A DNA stretch of 64,000 nt from Kuschelorhynchus macadamiae (Eukaryota > Arthropoda > Insecta > Coleoptera > Curculionidae), in NCBI GenBank assembly GCA_030620095.1, contig JAUTXW010003822.1, forward strand, positions 496,001-560,000, in the 5' to 3' direction. Position numbers and translations under genes: made by a program. A model generated the notes under the pieces. The model did no database searches. It saw only the letters and a program-made list of their open reading frames with translations, and had not been told where the DNA came from. Of the stretch, positions 54,531 through 64,000 are shown one piece after another; position 1 is the first letter of the stretch, and the number at the start of each line of letters is the position of its first letter.

Positions 54531-54682
54531 GTTTGAAAAATCCTTTCCTATCGGACCTCTACATCCTAAAATCAACCCGTATGCCAAAAATCAGCGTTTT
54601 ACCTCAAGTGGTTTGAGCTGGAGCGTGATGAGTGAGTCAATAATTGAGTCAGTCAACTAAGTCTTTTATATATTAGTATAGA

Positions 54683-55973
54683 TTATAGTAGTTGTTTATG
54701 TAATTAAGTTAACTTCAGATCTAACCTTAAGTTACATTTCGTTACTAAACTCTTGTAACACACCACAAGTTACTATTTGGTTAAAAAAAACAGTGGATGT
54801 AGTAAAATGAAGAAAAACATGAAAACTAGGTCATGGAAAAATATTTATGTGATAACAAACTTTGGAAGATGTAATTGCAAACTTATTGAAATCTTTGACA
54901 CTAAGGGAGTCTATTACTCAGATATAGACAGCTTGTATTATTCAACATACTCATTTTATTCGAATGATATAAAGAAAAATAATTTTTATCAACAAAAATA
55001 TTCCAAAAATCAAGCTTGTGTTGTTTTTCAAATAAGAAATATAACAAAATATTTCTCTCAATAATTTATGAACGGAATCAAAAGGGCATTGAAACCATAA
55101 TTTACAAGGCCATTATTCCTTTTTTGAAGCTATAATAATTGAAAAAAAGTTGCTTTTCAAAATTAGAGTTAGAGTAGACCTGAACTTAACTTTGATCTAT
55201 CAAAAAGCTAAAAATGTACATAAAAATATCTTCGATTTAATTTAAACAAAACGCAATAATTATTACTTAAAACTAAAAACAGTTATGTCTAAAAATCAAA
55301 TTTTCCATTCTTAATTATTACCTTGCTGTGCGATTAATTATATGACGATGTATTATTTTCTTTTCTGTACGACGACAGCTAATTTAGGAATTTATATTTC
55401 GAAGAATCACTTCAATAGCGGCCGGAAATATCTTGCCCCGATCTCTTTTCACGCTCCTTTACACACGAATGGTTGTTTCCGAAATTTATTGGTGGGGTTC
55501 CCTAACGCAAGGCAATAATGCATAATCTGTTGATATCTGATTCCAATAATTATTTATTTCAGTTCCTGTTTTCTTGTCGTAAAATATAAAAACAAAGTAA
55601 GATTGGTTTGTGCTGATACTAAAAGTTAAACGACCTCTTAGCTAAATTAACAGTCTCGTAATCTCAAAAATGATTTAACCTGGAACTGGAGGCACCATGC
55701 TAGATAAATTTCTAGCTTTTTTACATTTCGTTTTTTCATATTTCATATAGAATAAATATGACGTTTGCGTAGATTAAATACATTATTATTATTAGAGTTT
55801 TTAGAATTCGTGGAGTTGTTACAGAAGTAAGACCACAACTGCTGTGACATAGGCCGTTATGGTATCAAAAAAAAATCGATTTTTTCGCTTCATCATACCC
55901 TACGATTTTTTATATTTGAAATTTACTACCATTCTTAAGTTCTCTTATACCAGACATCCCTTGGGTGTTCATG
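54683..55973. other. Intergenic AT-rich DNA, nothing recognised
   Basis: The 95-codon frame at 54777-55064 (Lys/Tyr/Ser-rich) matches no family I know. No other structure was seen. Confidence 0.35.
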
Positions 55974-55975
55974 TA

Positions 55976-56480
55976 CAGGGCGGTCCAATAATAGAGGACG
56001 AGGGCTGTAGCTTGGGAAGCGTTAATGACAGAACTTATGGAAACAAAATATTTATGGGTAAATCGGCCAAGAGAAATTACTGTAAATCATTTTCCAGTTT
56101 GAGAGTTGGCCGCTAGGGGCGTAACAGAAACACAAAAGTATAAATGCCAATTTTCTCTTAAATTTCCATAGTTGGAGTATTTTAAAAAATATAAGCATTG
56201 TATTCTTCAACCAATTACGCACTTTTATGCTTCACACCATTTTTGTCTATTTTCAAAAATAAAGTGGTGGAAAAAGGTCAAATATTTTTACTTTCAAATG
56301 TATATATCTCTGCTGTGGATGAGCCGATTTTATTCAACTTGGTGTCGCAAAAAAAAGATTTTTTTGCTCTGCTCGTGGTGCCACAAATTGTACCGTAATG
56401 ACTTTGTTAGTGATCAGTCGATCGCGTTGTTTGAGAGTTCTCCAAATAATGCTTATTTTCATAGCATAGCACTATATCGC
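55976..56480 (+). repeat. Left inverted arm
   Basis: Runs from CAGGGCGGTCC to about TCCAAATAATGCTTATTTTC. The frames at 56172-56489 and 56198-56398 lie in this arm and are not genes, since the same text with stops occurs in the right arm. Confidence 0.7.
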
Positions 56481-57025
56481 TTCTTGTAGTAGGTCGAGGC
56501 GCATATACTAAACCTTTTTACCTTAAGTAATTTTCAGTAATTTTAAATATATTTGTTGTTGGTTTGTTGTTAGTAGTTAGTTCATTTCCTCGGTTTTTTT
56601 TGTTATTTCGCTGAAGCAAGTTGGAACTCGGTTTAATCTTTTTGCCCAAGCCGAATTCTGCCCTGCCTCGCCTTAACTTTAGCTATTTATTGCGAAGTTT
56701 ATGTGATTATGAGACTGAGTTGGTTTTGTTCCTTTGTAAAATTTTGTTCTTTACGGTTATGTAAGATTACTAAAATTTTTATTGGAGCATTTCTATTGGA
56801 GCCTTGTTTTTTTACAGTTTTTTGGCTTTCCAAAAATTTTAGAATTAACTGAACGAATGAAGTTTGAGTATAGGGCGCGTCGGTAACTGAGACCATTTAG
56901 CGCCACAGGTATTTTATGCTGAAAGACACTTAAAAGATATATACAAAAGTAAACGCAATACTCATGTGATTTTGGAAACTACTATAATGGGGTGGGAAAT
57001 TTATATTCTAATTTATACAAGTCAG

Positions 57026-57830
57026 TTAGATAATATGATACATGTCAATTTGTTTGATAAAATTTATAATATTCTTTGCCCGAAGAGAATCAAATTTCAT
57101 ATCCATAGTAATGTCACCTGTTAAAGAGTTCTGTTGTCTTGCATAATTAAAATGAGGACAGGTAAAAAGGATGTGTAATACGGTAATAGGGATCTGACAG
57201 TGATGGTAAATTGGAGGCGGATCCCCTTTTAGTAAATACGAATGTGTGGCATATGTATGACCTATAGCTAATCTTTTCCATATAACATTATGCTTTCTGG
57301 GGAGGTCAGGAAGGTGAAAGATTCCGTCGAAAAAAGGCTTAATATTGAAAAGTTTATTACTGTTCTCGTGCATGTCCCATTCCATTTGATGGAGGCATTT
57401 GAAGACACTAGATATATAATTGTAAAAATCAGTAACAGAGAACAGGGATGATATGGTTATTCCATCCTGAATTGCAGCTTTCGCAGCCTCATCGGCCTTT
57501 TCATTTCCTGGGATGCCCGTGTGGCTAGGCACCCAAATGAAGAAAATTTTTATGGAACGAAGATTGGCCATATGCAAGAGATCCAAGATGCGGTAGACCA
57601 AAGGATGTGAGGAGATTTTTTTGCTTTGAGCGCTCTCAAAGAATCGGATACATTAACAAAACTTCCTTGATAATAATGCTTTATTATATATTTAAGACCT
57701 TCTCGGATAGCTAGCAGTTCTGCGGAGAAAACTCAAGATAGATTGTTAAGTTTAAATTTAAAAAGGGTATTTTGCAAAACTACCGAGGCTCCAACCCCGT
57801 CTAATATCTTTGAACCATCAGTAAATAACG
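57026..57830 (-). pseudogene. I-clade LINE RNase H domain and C-terminal tail, nearly open
   Basis: The minus strand reads TLFTDGSKILDGVGASVVLQ (first catalytic Asp), VFSAELLAIREGLKYI (Glu), VNVSDSLRALKAKK (second Asp) and, in the frame 57601-57026, IKIFFIWVPSHTGIPGNEKA then DEAAKAA (last Asp). It continues LPRKHNVIWKRLAIGHTYAT, LLKGDPPPIYHHCQIPITVL and HILFTCPHFNYARQ. All four RNase H acidic residues are present. One Trp codon reads TGA near 57740 and one single-base frameshift lies near 57605. The domain digests RNA in RNA-DNA hybrids during retrotransposition. Confidence 0.88.
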
Positions 57831-58081
57831 TTTGAGTATGATTTGGATATCTAGATAGAATGTTATTAAATTTTGATCTGATTTGAGAGTGAGGGAACAT
57901 TGTTTTATTTAGCTTCTCAAGAAATTTATTTGGGGGGTGCGATAGTCCATGGGGGAAAATAGAAGGAGTAAGGGACTCAAAAGAGGGAATGGTGATGTTT
58001 TGAGAGGAAATGAAATCCTCAAGCCTGTCATTAGCTCCTCTGGTACAATTTGGGCGAGTTAAATTGGAAGGTGTAAAAAGC

Positions 58082-58444
58082 TTATGGTGGTCTAAAAGAG
58101 AGGGTCTGGATTTTTAAAGAAGCAGAGTATCTTAAAAGAGAGAACATACGACGGTTTACTAGAGGTGGGGCATTAGTAATGCATTGTAGACTAGGGATCG
58201 GGGAAGTGCGAAAGGCTCCTACAGCAAGTCTGAAAGATTGATTTTGGATCGGATCGAGTGTTCTGAGGTAAGATGAGCGGGCTGACCCATAAATGAAGTC
58301 TCCATAATCTAACTTTGATCGAATTATAGATTTGTATATTCTTATCAGGGTGGGAAAGTCTGATCCCCATGTTGTACTTGACAAATATCTGAGCAAATTG
58401 AGGTCTTTTAAGGTCCTTGTCTTTAGCAAGGAGAGGTGCCCCAC
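58082..58444 (-). pseudogene. I-clade LINE RT thumb end
   Basis: The frame reads HLSLLKTRTLKDLNLLRYLS, then WGSDFPTLIRIYKSIIRSKL then DYGDFIYGSARSSYLRTLDP, and NQSFRLAVGAFRTSPIPSLQ. This is the conserved region between the RT palm and RNase H of the I/Nimb type. The palm itself is absent. The left part up to 57830 contains a connecting segment with stops. Confidence 0.85.
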
Positions 58445-58459
58445 CTCTCCTTGCTAAAG
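58421..58459. repeat. Perfect palindrome, 18-bp arms
   Basis: CTTTAGCAAGGAGAGGTG, three C, then CACCTCTCCTTGCTAAAG. It sits at the point where RT similarity of the LINE fades. Confidence 0.95.
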
Positions 58460-58639
58460 TTGAGATTCTCATCAAATAGAAGGACTGAAATGAGAGATGA
58501 AAATAATTTCCACTTTGTCGATGTTTCGGATTCGAGAGATTCAACTTTCTTAATTTAAATGTGGACCTGGATTTTTTATTTCACTATTCAATGCTCTTCA
58601 TAACTACCAAATAAATTGTGATACAAAAGTCATAGCTTA

Positions 58640-58981
58640 CCATTTGATTTTTTTGAGATAATCAGCATTATTTGGATTATGCCATCTAGTGACTACTAAC
58701 AAAGTTACTACGGTACAGTTTAGGGCTCCACCAGTAGAGCAAAAAAGAACTTTTTGTCGACATCAAGTTGAATAAAATCGGTTCATCCAAAACAAAGATA
58801 TCTACATTGGAAACCACTTTATTTTTAAAAACAGATAAAAAAAGTCTTAAGCAAAAAAGTGCGTAATTGGTTGAATAATACAATGCTTATATTTTCAACA
58901 TACGTCAATTATAGGAACTTAATATTAATAATTAATGGTTTTTAAGCTACAGCCAACGTCCTCTATTATTGGACCACCCTG
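58640..58981 (-). repeat. Right inverted arm
   Basis: Inverted counterpart of 55976-56480, shorter because the left arm has an insertion. Confidence 0.7.
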
Positions 58982-59059
58982 TACAGAAAGACAGTATGGA
59001 AAATTTTAAGCCTATCTACAAAAGGAACGACGTAGATTAAAAATTTAAATGTATTTTTG

Positions 59060-59300
59060 AATATAATCTCTGACATTAATATTTTATTACATCTGAGCAA
59101 CAAGTTATTACCCCTTGAAAATATTCCTTCGGCTTGTCTTCAAAAAGTGCCCGAACTTCGTGGTCATAGAAGTGGCATACTCGAATGTTTTTTCGAGAAC
59201 TTCTAAATAGGTAATATATACTGAGAGTTCTATATGGAGAGTGAATGTTTTTTCGAATTGCGGCTTGCTTAAATCTGGCAGTGTAGACGGCTTCATTCAT
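59060..59300 (-). pseudogene. Possible mariner transposase C-terminus
   Basis: The frame ends VRALFEDKPKEYFQGVITCC then SDVIKYNINVRDYIQKYI. This loosely resembles the mariner C-terminal pattern (…yFe.kp.efF..Gi..L..RWekCi…GdYvek). The catalytic DD34D/E blocks are not present and the wording is degenerate. It lies directly outside the TA-flanked element. Low confidence. Confidence 0.35.
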
Positions 59301-60029
59301 TTTTCGTCTTCAGACCTTTTAAGATCATTTTAACAGCAGTGCGTTGAATGTGATGCTTCTATCTCCATTCCATCTGTTCTCCTTTGAACACAGGATTGTA
59401 ATATAAACCATGGTTTTATAGCCTGTAATATTTGTCTTCAACAATTCGACAGGGTTTCCTCCACAGAGCTCTAAAAAAATCGAGTATACTCAACACGACG
59501 CGACGTGACTCTGGAGTTAAACTAATGTGAGATATTTATTTAGAGACTCACTTGTACTACGTTTATTATTATTATTTAGATAATCATGAACGATTCAGCC
59601 AACGTAACGTGAAAACCTTAACATTTGTTTTGTTTTTATCATCTTCAAACATCAATCGCATAATAAGGGCAATTTGTCGTCCGTTTGACGTCGTTTTCAA
59701 AGGATTCCTGCCTAATTCGAATTCGTTCTAACGCATCTTTTACCACAGAATAAGGCTTTGAATTTTTTAAAAATACTTGTTTCTTTTTGTAACAACTCTA
59801 TACTTAATTTTCGTGACTTCTGCACCGAGATAAATGAGTGGCAATTATAAGACAATTAATAAAACTTAAAAAATAAATGTGTTTTCAATCCAATTAGCCT
59901 AACATGGCCTAAAAGTCGGGCTGGGAGTTTTTTGGCACCTGTCTCGTATGCATATATGCAATTTGTTTCGAAAATTAATATTGTATTGATAAGTTACATT
60001 TAAACTAAACAAAGTTAATATGATATTTT
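59301..60029. other. Intergenic AT-rich DNA, nothing recognised
   Basis: No motif or repeat found. Confidence 0.4.
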
Positions 60030-60179
60030 ATTGTACTTTATTTTGAGTTGTCCTTTTTTTACTTCATTATTTAGCAAATTTAACCAAAGTTATTAAAATT
60101 AACTAAACAAGATGCTACACACTTATCTTTTTTTTTAACAATATTAAAGCACTTTTTTACATTACGTTTCTTTGAACAT

Positions 60180-61440
60180 GCTTCTTCTGCCAAAATATAT
60201 AATACTTATGTAAACTGTATTGCATAAACACGGAATTTGATAAACAGCATTTTTTTGTATTTTGTTGTTCATTATTAGATTTTCTTTTTGTAAGTTTGCT
60301 TCTAAGCGTATTTTGTATTTTAAAGATTCTTTCTTACGTTAAAATGTTTACCTACTTGTTTTATTTTGTCTGATAAGTTAGGCATGCATGGTGTAAAGAG
60401 GTTTGTAATTAGTTTATTTTGGTTTTGTTTGACTTTTGGATTCTTAAACTCATAAAAAAGTTTTCAATGAAATCATTAGGATGATATCTTTTTGCTTTAT
60501 GCTCCCTTTTTAAGCATGATTGGATGATTTGAGTAAAAATTTAAGTATCTGTTTGTGTGAGTAAGTTTTCTGTACTTTTGTTTCAAAATAAAAGACATAC
60601 TTCTTTTTTAATAAGTATGTCTAAAAAAGCAAGTTGATGATCTGTTTTTTTTTTAATAATATTTTTTTTGGTGTTAATATGATTTAGAAAATCGTTTAAA
60701 TGTTGATGGTCATGTTCGTAGATACAAAAAAATGTCATCCATCAAACAAGTGGCTTATGATCGTAATTTTGAACATAATTTATGTCAAAATTTTCCATAA
60801 AAATGTCACATGTGTTGTGTAATTTTTATATATAAATCAGTGTTACCTACTAGTGTCATTTAGAAGAAACCTAGCTAAATGATTAGTCAGTGAGTTTACG
60901 CTACTTACTATTGGTCTAAATGGTAGGTTTGGTTTGTGAATTTTTGGTACCCATAGAAATTTGGTGTTTTACGTGGTGCGTGTGTCGATCTTAATGTTTT
61001 TTAAAGCATAGTGTATATTTGTATTTCTATGTGCTTTGTTGGATTTTTACTTAATTTCGAGTGCCTTCCTTTATAAGTGAGGTTATTTTTTGATCATAGT
61101 CTCTAGAATCCAATAAAACAATTGCATTATCTTGATCTGCTAGAAGAATTTTAATTATGTTTTCTGAAATGTGTTTAGTGCTTTTGGTTCTATGGGTGCG
61201 AGATTTTGTCTAATTTTAAGCGGTTATTCAAGAGCAATTCTAGTTCTAATTCTAAATTCATCTTTTTGATCATCTGATAGATTTTGAGACGTATAACTGA
61301 AAAATTTAAGTCTTTAGAAAGAACAAGTTTTTCAGACTTTGAAATTTCTGTATTTGATAAATTAACTACAGTTTTATATATTATTATATTAAGTTTATAA
61401 ATAATTTTTAAAGATAAAATGTTTGTAGTAGAAAACAATT
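60180..61440 (-). pseudogene. Penelope-like RT, minus-strand copy with palm mostly deleted (PLE-E1)
   Basis: Reading downward: VVNLSNTEISKSEKLVLSKD then LNFSVIRLK (N-terminal block, 61370); SENIIKILLADQDNAIVLLD near 61150; PNFYGYPKIHKPNLPFRPIV then SSVNSLTNHLARFLLND near 60930 (RT1); a deletion removing motifs A and B; MDDIF near 60740 (remnant of motif C) followed by YEHDHQHLNDFLNHINTKK and DHQLAFLDILIKKE; THTNRYLN; and ITNLFTPCMPNLSDKIKQ with KHFNVR near 60400 (linker). Frames shift often. The GIY-YIG domain is barely visible at 60230 (NAVYQIPC). Confidence 0.82.
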
Positions 61441-61740
61441 TTATAAAAGATGTTTTAAATCAAAATAATTACCCTAATGATTTCACTGAAAAATGTTTTT
61501 ATGAATTTAGAATTCAAAAGTGAAACAAAACCAAAATAGACCAATTACAAACCTCTTTTTACCATATATACCTGAATAATCAGAAAAAATAAAACGAATA
61601 AGTAAACGTTTTAACGTAAAAACGATCTTTAAGGCACAAAATACGCTTAGAAGCAAACTATGTCCTAGAAATCGTGAAATAAAAGAAAGTGTTAAGTATT
61701 GTTAAATAAAGGTAATTTTGTAGCATCTTGTTCAGTTATT
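61441..61740 (+). pseudogene. Penelope-like linker fragment, plus-strand copy (PLE-E2)
   Basis: The plus strand reads FIKDVLNQNNYPNDFTEKCF then YEFRIQK, and after stops FNVKTIFKAQNTLRSKL. It is the same linker segment as 60520-60270 of the minus-strand copy. It is truncated at the junction on its 5' side and lacks both the RT palm and the endonuclease. Confidence 0.75.
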
Positions 61741-61800
61741 TTTAATAACACATGGTTAAATTTGCTAAATACTAAATACTAAAATGAACATAATTTAGGT

Positions 61801-63130
61801 ACACGTATTTTTTTTCACCTTATCTTTACATTAAACATAACACTTTTGAATTGGTATTAATTGGCATTCTGTCAGAGATTTGTCATTCCGGTTAAATTTC
61901 TGATATAAAATATAAGTGATGTACTGCTCTTAGTTTTTTTTTAGTTTGTTGAAGACGGGGTTAGATTTTCTTGTTAAATCATGAATCCGCCACTACAACT
62001 TTGTAATTATCGAGTGAATGTATTATAGAAAATATATTTTTATTTTAATTTAAAAAACTTTGTAGATAGGTATTCTCATATTTTATTTATTAAATTCTCG
62101 TATTTTATTTATTAAAATTCTAATTTTACAAAGCTATATTATATGCTGTAATTTTTTTCATGTTTACTACCATCTAAACATTTAATTTGAATCTGTAAAT
62201 TTAACATCTGAAAACTTAGGCCTCTAACTTGAAAACGTTGTTCAAGTACAGTTGTTATATTCTCGCATTTTACGTCAGCTTACGGGAACAGACAACTTAA
62301 TTAATCGAAGAGATTTAAGAACTGTATTCTTGTTACTTTTTTGCTACTTCTGGTAACAAACTCGAATGAATTATCAACTTTCTTTTATGTACACATTACC
62401 AAATTAAAAAAAAATTTAGTATCTACCTTAATTCATTAAAGCTCGACAAAGACATTGTCACGTACTTGAATTAGAGAAGTTTATTTATTTTCACAAATAT
62501 CAAAGCAACGTCCGATACATTTTCTCTCGATTCATAAAGTAACAATAAGGACAGTAGTCATATTACGGCGCGAAGGATGCTTTGAAACAGCTTTATATTT
62601 CAAAGGATATTCAAATAGCTTTTTGAAACATTTTCTAAAGCCCGTCACAATGCTGTAAGAGTTTTTGAAATACTATCTATATTGTCCCCTTGTTGTGAGC
62701 AAAATCTTGGTATATCGTTTATTACTATGTTATAGGAATGTCCGAATAATTTTTTGTTGGAGTGGACTGTTTAATATACGGTGCTAAAATATGCCTTAAA
62801 TGGTATAATATACAGAAAATAAATAGTCAGTTAGTAAGAAAAGTCAAGGTATTTAGGTTTATTGGGTAGTATAAAGTACAGTATACAAATTTGATTTGTT
62901 TATACTATTTGGAATGTTTAGCAAAAAAGAAAGTAGATATGTTGGTATGATTAGCATGATCAGGACTATATTTTTTGGTTTATTTATTTATTATTTTATT
63001 ATACGAATAATTATTTTGATTTGATTGATTTAATATAATTCCTTGAATGTAGATTGCTTTTTCAGGCTTATACAGGAATGAAACAAGTTTTACAGCATTT
63101 TTGGACAATTTACTAAAACATTGAAATCAA
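61801..63130. other. Intergenic AT-rich DNA, nothing recognised
   Basis: Contains a short tandem TATTTTATTTATTAAA motif near 62076-62118. No coding family was seen. Confidence 0.4.
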
Positions 63131-63167
63131 ATGTTTACGTTTCGACAATGCTTAGTGTCATCTTCAG
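63131..63167 (-). ncRNA. Penelope-type hammerhead-like motif (HHR-P3), intact core
   Basis: Minus strand: CTGAAGA, stem II GACA against TGTC with an eight-base loop (CTAAGCAT), then GAAAC-GTA. Both core strands are intact and stem II pairs fully. The ACGT after GAA can give the minimal stem III, with A at the cleavage position. No PLE coding sequence was found within about 1.3 kb, so this may be a solo tail. Confidence 0.5.
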
Positions 63168-64000
63168 ATCTACAAAGAACAAATCATAATATTACAAAAA
63201 ATGTTTTTCAACGCATGTTTAAAAATACAATAGAAAAATATGCGTATTAACAAATTAAAATCACCAACAATAATAACTAGGATTGTAAAATATATAGAAA
63301 CATAATTGCTAAGCATATTTATTAAAGCTACAAACATTTTAAACGTTTAAAACAAGAACAATTTCGAAACGTTAAAGTGATTATAAAAGCGAAAAAAATT
63401 ATATATGTAAGAGGATACAAAACTGACCCAGATTATTATGACTGGAGTCATTATTTCCGGTATACGAGAATATTATTGTACTAAGCGGACAACCAACAAC
63501 ATTACTTGTACAGATTCAAAATAATACCATATAACACTCCCAATATAAGAGAAACTGCCGTACTTCGAGTTGTAAAGTACAAACCGAAGGCACCAATGGA
63601 GTCATCTATCGCGAAACTGTTAAAACTAAATGCACCCAATTTAAATAATTTTTAGATTTGATGGACCTAAAGAAAAACGCCCTTTATTAATGTATCACCC
63701 TCTAACTTTGTAGTCTATTAATTTATTAGCATTTTTTTGACAATACAGGGCAAATAAAAAGGACCAGACCTGGGAAATATATACATATATTTTTTTTAAA
63801 TTAAAAGTTTTTAGATGCGACCTACACAATAAAATCTATTTTTTAAATTTTTGAGATAATTCTTTAAAAATATGGTTCATAAACCTAAAACGGTTTTTCT
63901 AATTTTCGAGATAAGTCAATAGGGCACAAAATTCCTGGGGAAAAAGAAACTGTCATATACAGTATTTTCGCCTCAACTTGACGCTGTATCCTAACTTATC
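63168..64000. other. Intergenic AT-rich DNA to window end
   Basis: No gene or repeat family recognised. Confidence 0.4.

Larger units (their letters stand above)
53333..54682 (-). mobile_element. Helitron, 1350 bp, internally deleted, both termini present
   Basis: In minus-strand orientation the 5' end is TCTATACTAATATATAAAAG (54682 downward), a typical insect Helitron start. The 3' end is the palindrome GCGGGTACCCGC followed by TAA, i.e. a hairpin merging into a CTAA terminus at 53333. The element sits between A and T with no target duplication, as Helitrons do. Inside are tandem subterminal repeats of about 140 bp and the C-terminal part of a Pif1-like helicase. The Rep nuclease domain is missing. 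Confidence 0.8.
56880..58550 (-). mobile_element. I-clade LINE (RNase H-bearing), 5'-truncated
   Basis: It contains the RT thumb end, an RNase H domain and the C-terminal tail on the minus strand. The 5' side stops near 58550, next to a perfect palindrome. The 3' part after 57026 has CCTGTGGCGCTAAATGGTCT-like text near 56900, but no poly-A or target duplication could be fixed. Confidence 0.75.
55976..58981. mobile_element. TA-flanked element with long inverted arms, now holding a LINE
   Basis: The left end CAGGGCGGTCCAATAATAGA and the right end, reverse-complemented, CAGGGTGGTCCAATAATAGA are both flanked by TA (55974-55975 and 58982-58983). Inverted similarity continues inward for 350-500 bp on each side, with CAACCAATTACGCACTTTT, AAAAATAAAGTGGT, GATTTTATTCAACTTG and CCAAATAATGCT in matching order. 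The left arm has an extra ~130 bp near 56010-56170. TA flanks with CAGGG ends point to the Tc1/mariner group. Long inverted arms recall foldback-type elements. An alternative is two separate copies in opposite orientation, each lacking its inner end. Confidence 0.65.
60030..61800. mobile_element. Third inverted Penelope-like pair (PLE-E)
   Basis: A minus-strand copy (about 61440 down to 60180) and a plus-strand copy (61441-61740) meet head-to-head near 61440. Their tails, near 60040-60130 and 61715-61790, are inverted copies of each other: both read, in element orientation, TGTAGCATCTTGTT, then TTTTAATAA and GGTTAAATTTGCTAAATA. Confidence 0.8.

Overview
The window looks like a gene-poor, AT-rich stretch of an arthropod genome, most likely an insect. 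I infer this from the mix of transposon families and from the absence of bacterial gene organisation. I cannot name the species, and I found no intact host protein gene, rRNA gene or canonical tRNA gene. Almost everything recognisable is a mobile element, and nearly all copies are broken by deletions, stops or frameshifts.

Layout. 1-2860: 3' part of a Jockey-type LINE (gag end, endonuclease, reverse transcriptase) with a strongly A/C-rich sense strand. 2985-3200: a short repeat carrying a type I hammerhead-ribozyme core. 4560-8460: diffuse repeats, (AT)n tracts and a modular repeat with GTCTGTCTG blocks. 8740-9700: two Penelope-like element (PLE) fragments joined in opposite orientations. 10665-14180: the most complete PLE of the window, on the minus strand, with a 506-bp tandem duplication on its 3' side. 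14870-15930: hAT remnant. 17502-17990: second hAT remnant. 19640-19990: RTE LINE tail. 20028-22548: complete hAT element with terminal inverted repeats and an 8-bp target duplication. 22990-23480: PLE reverse transcriptase fragment. 24730-26310: second copy of the modular repeat. 26865-27470: tandem dimer of the hammerhead repeat plus an inverted partial copy. 30736-32500: second inverted PLE pair.

34910-37050: 1.1-kb direct duplication containing a LINE end. 37085-37770: RNase H-class LINE end. 37903-40824: gypsy-type LTR element with 5-bp target duplication. 42480-45780: CR1-type LINE. 46144-46745: BEL/Pao pol fragment. 48455-49540: a dispersed repeat holding two nested MITEs, one of them piggyBac-like with TTAA duplications. 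50400-52125: a second CR1/L2-group LINE. 53333-54682: Helitron with both termini. 55976-58981: a TA-flanked element with inverted arms of several hundred bases, now containing an I-clade LINE with an RNase H domain. 60030-61800: third inverted PLE pair. 63131-63167: isolated hammerhead-like motif.

The elements do not work as a pathway. What unites the window is Penelope biology: at least five PLE loci, three of them head-to-head inverted pairs, together with hammerhead ribozyme cores, including a 296-bp tandem dimer of the kind described for small ribozyme-bearing retroelements ('retrozymes'). I consider this the most interesting signal. Individual RT remnants have lost catalytic aspartates (YADK, YGDY, YVDH), so activity in trans from these copies is unlikely.
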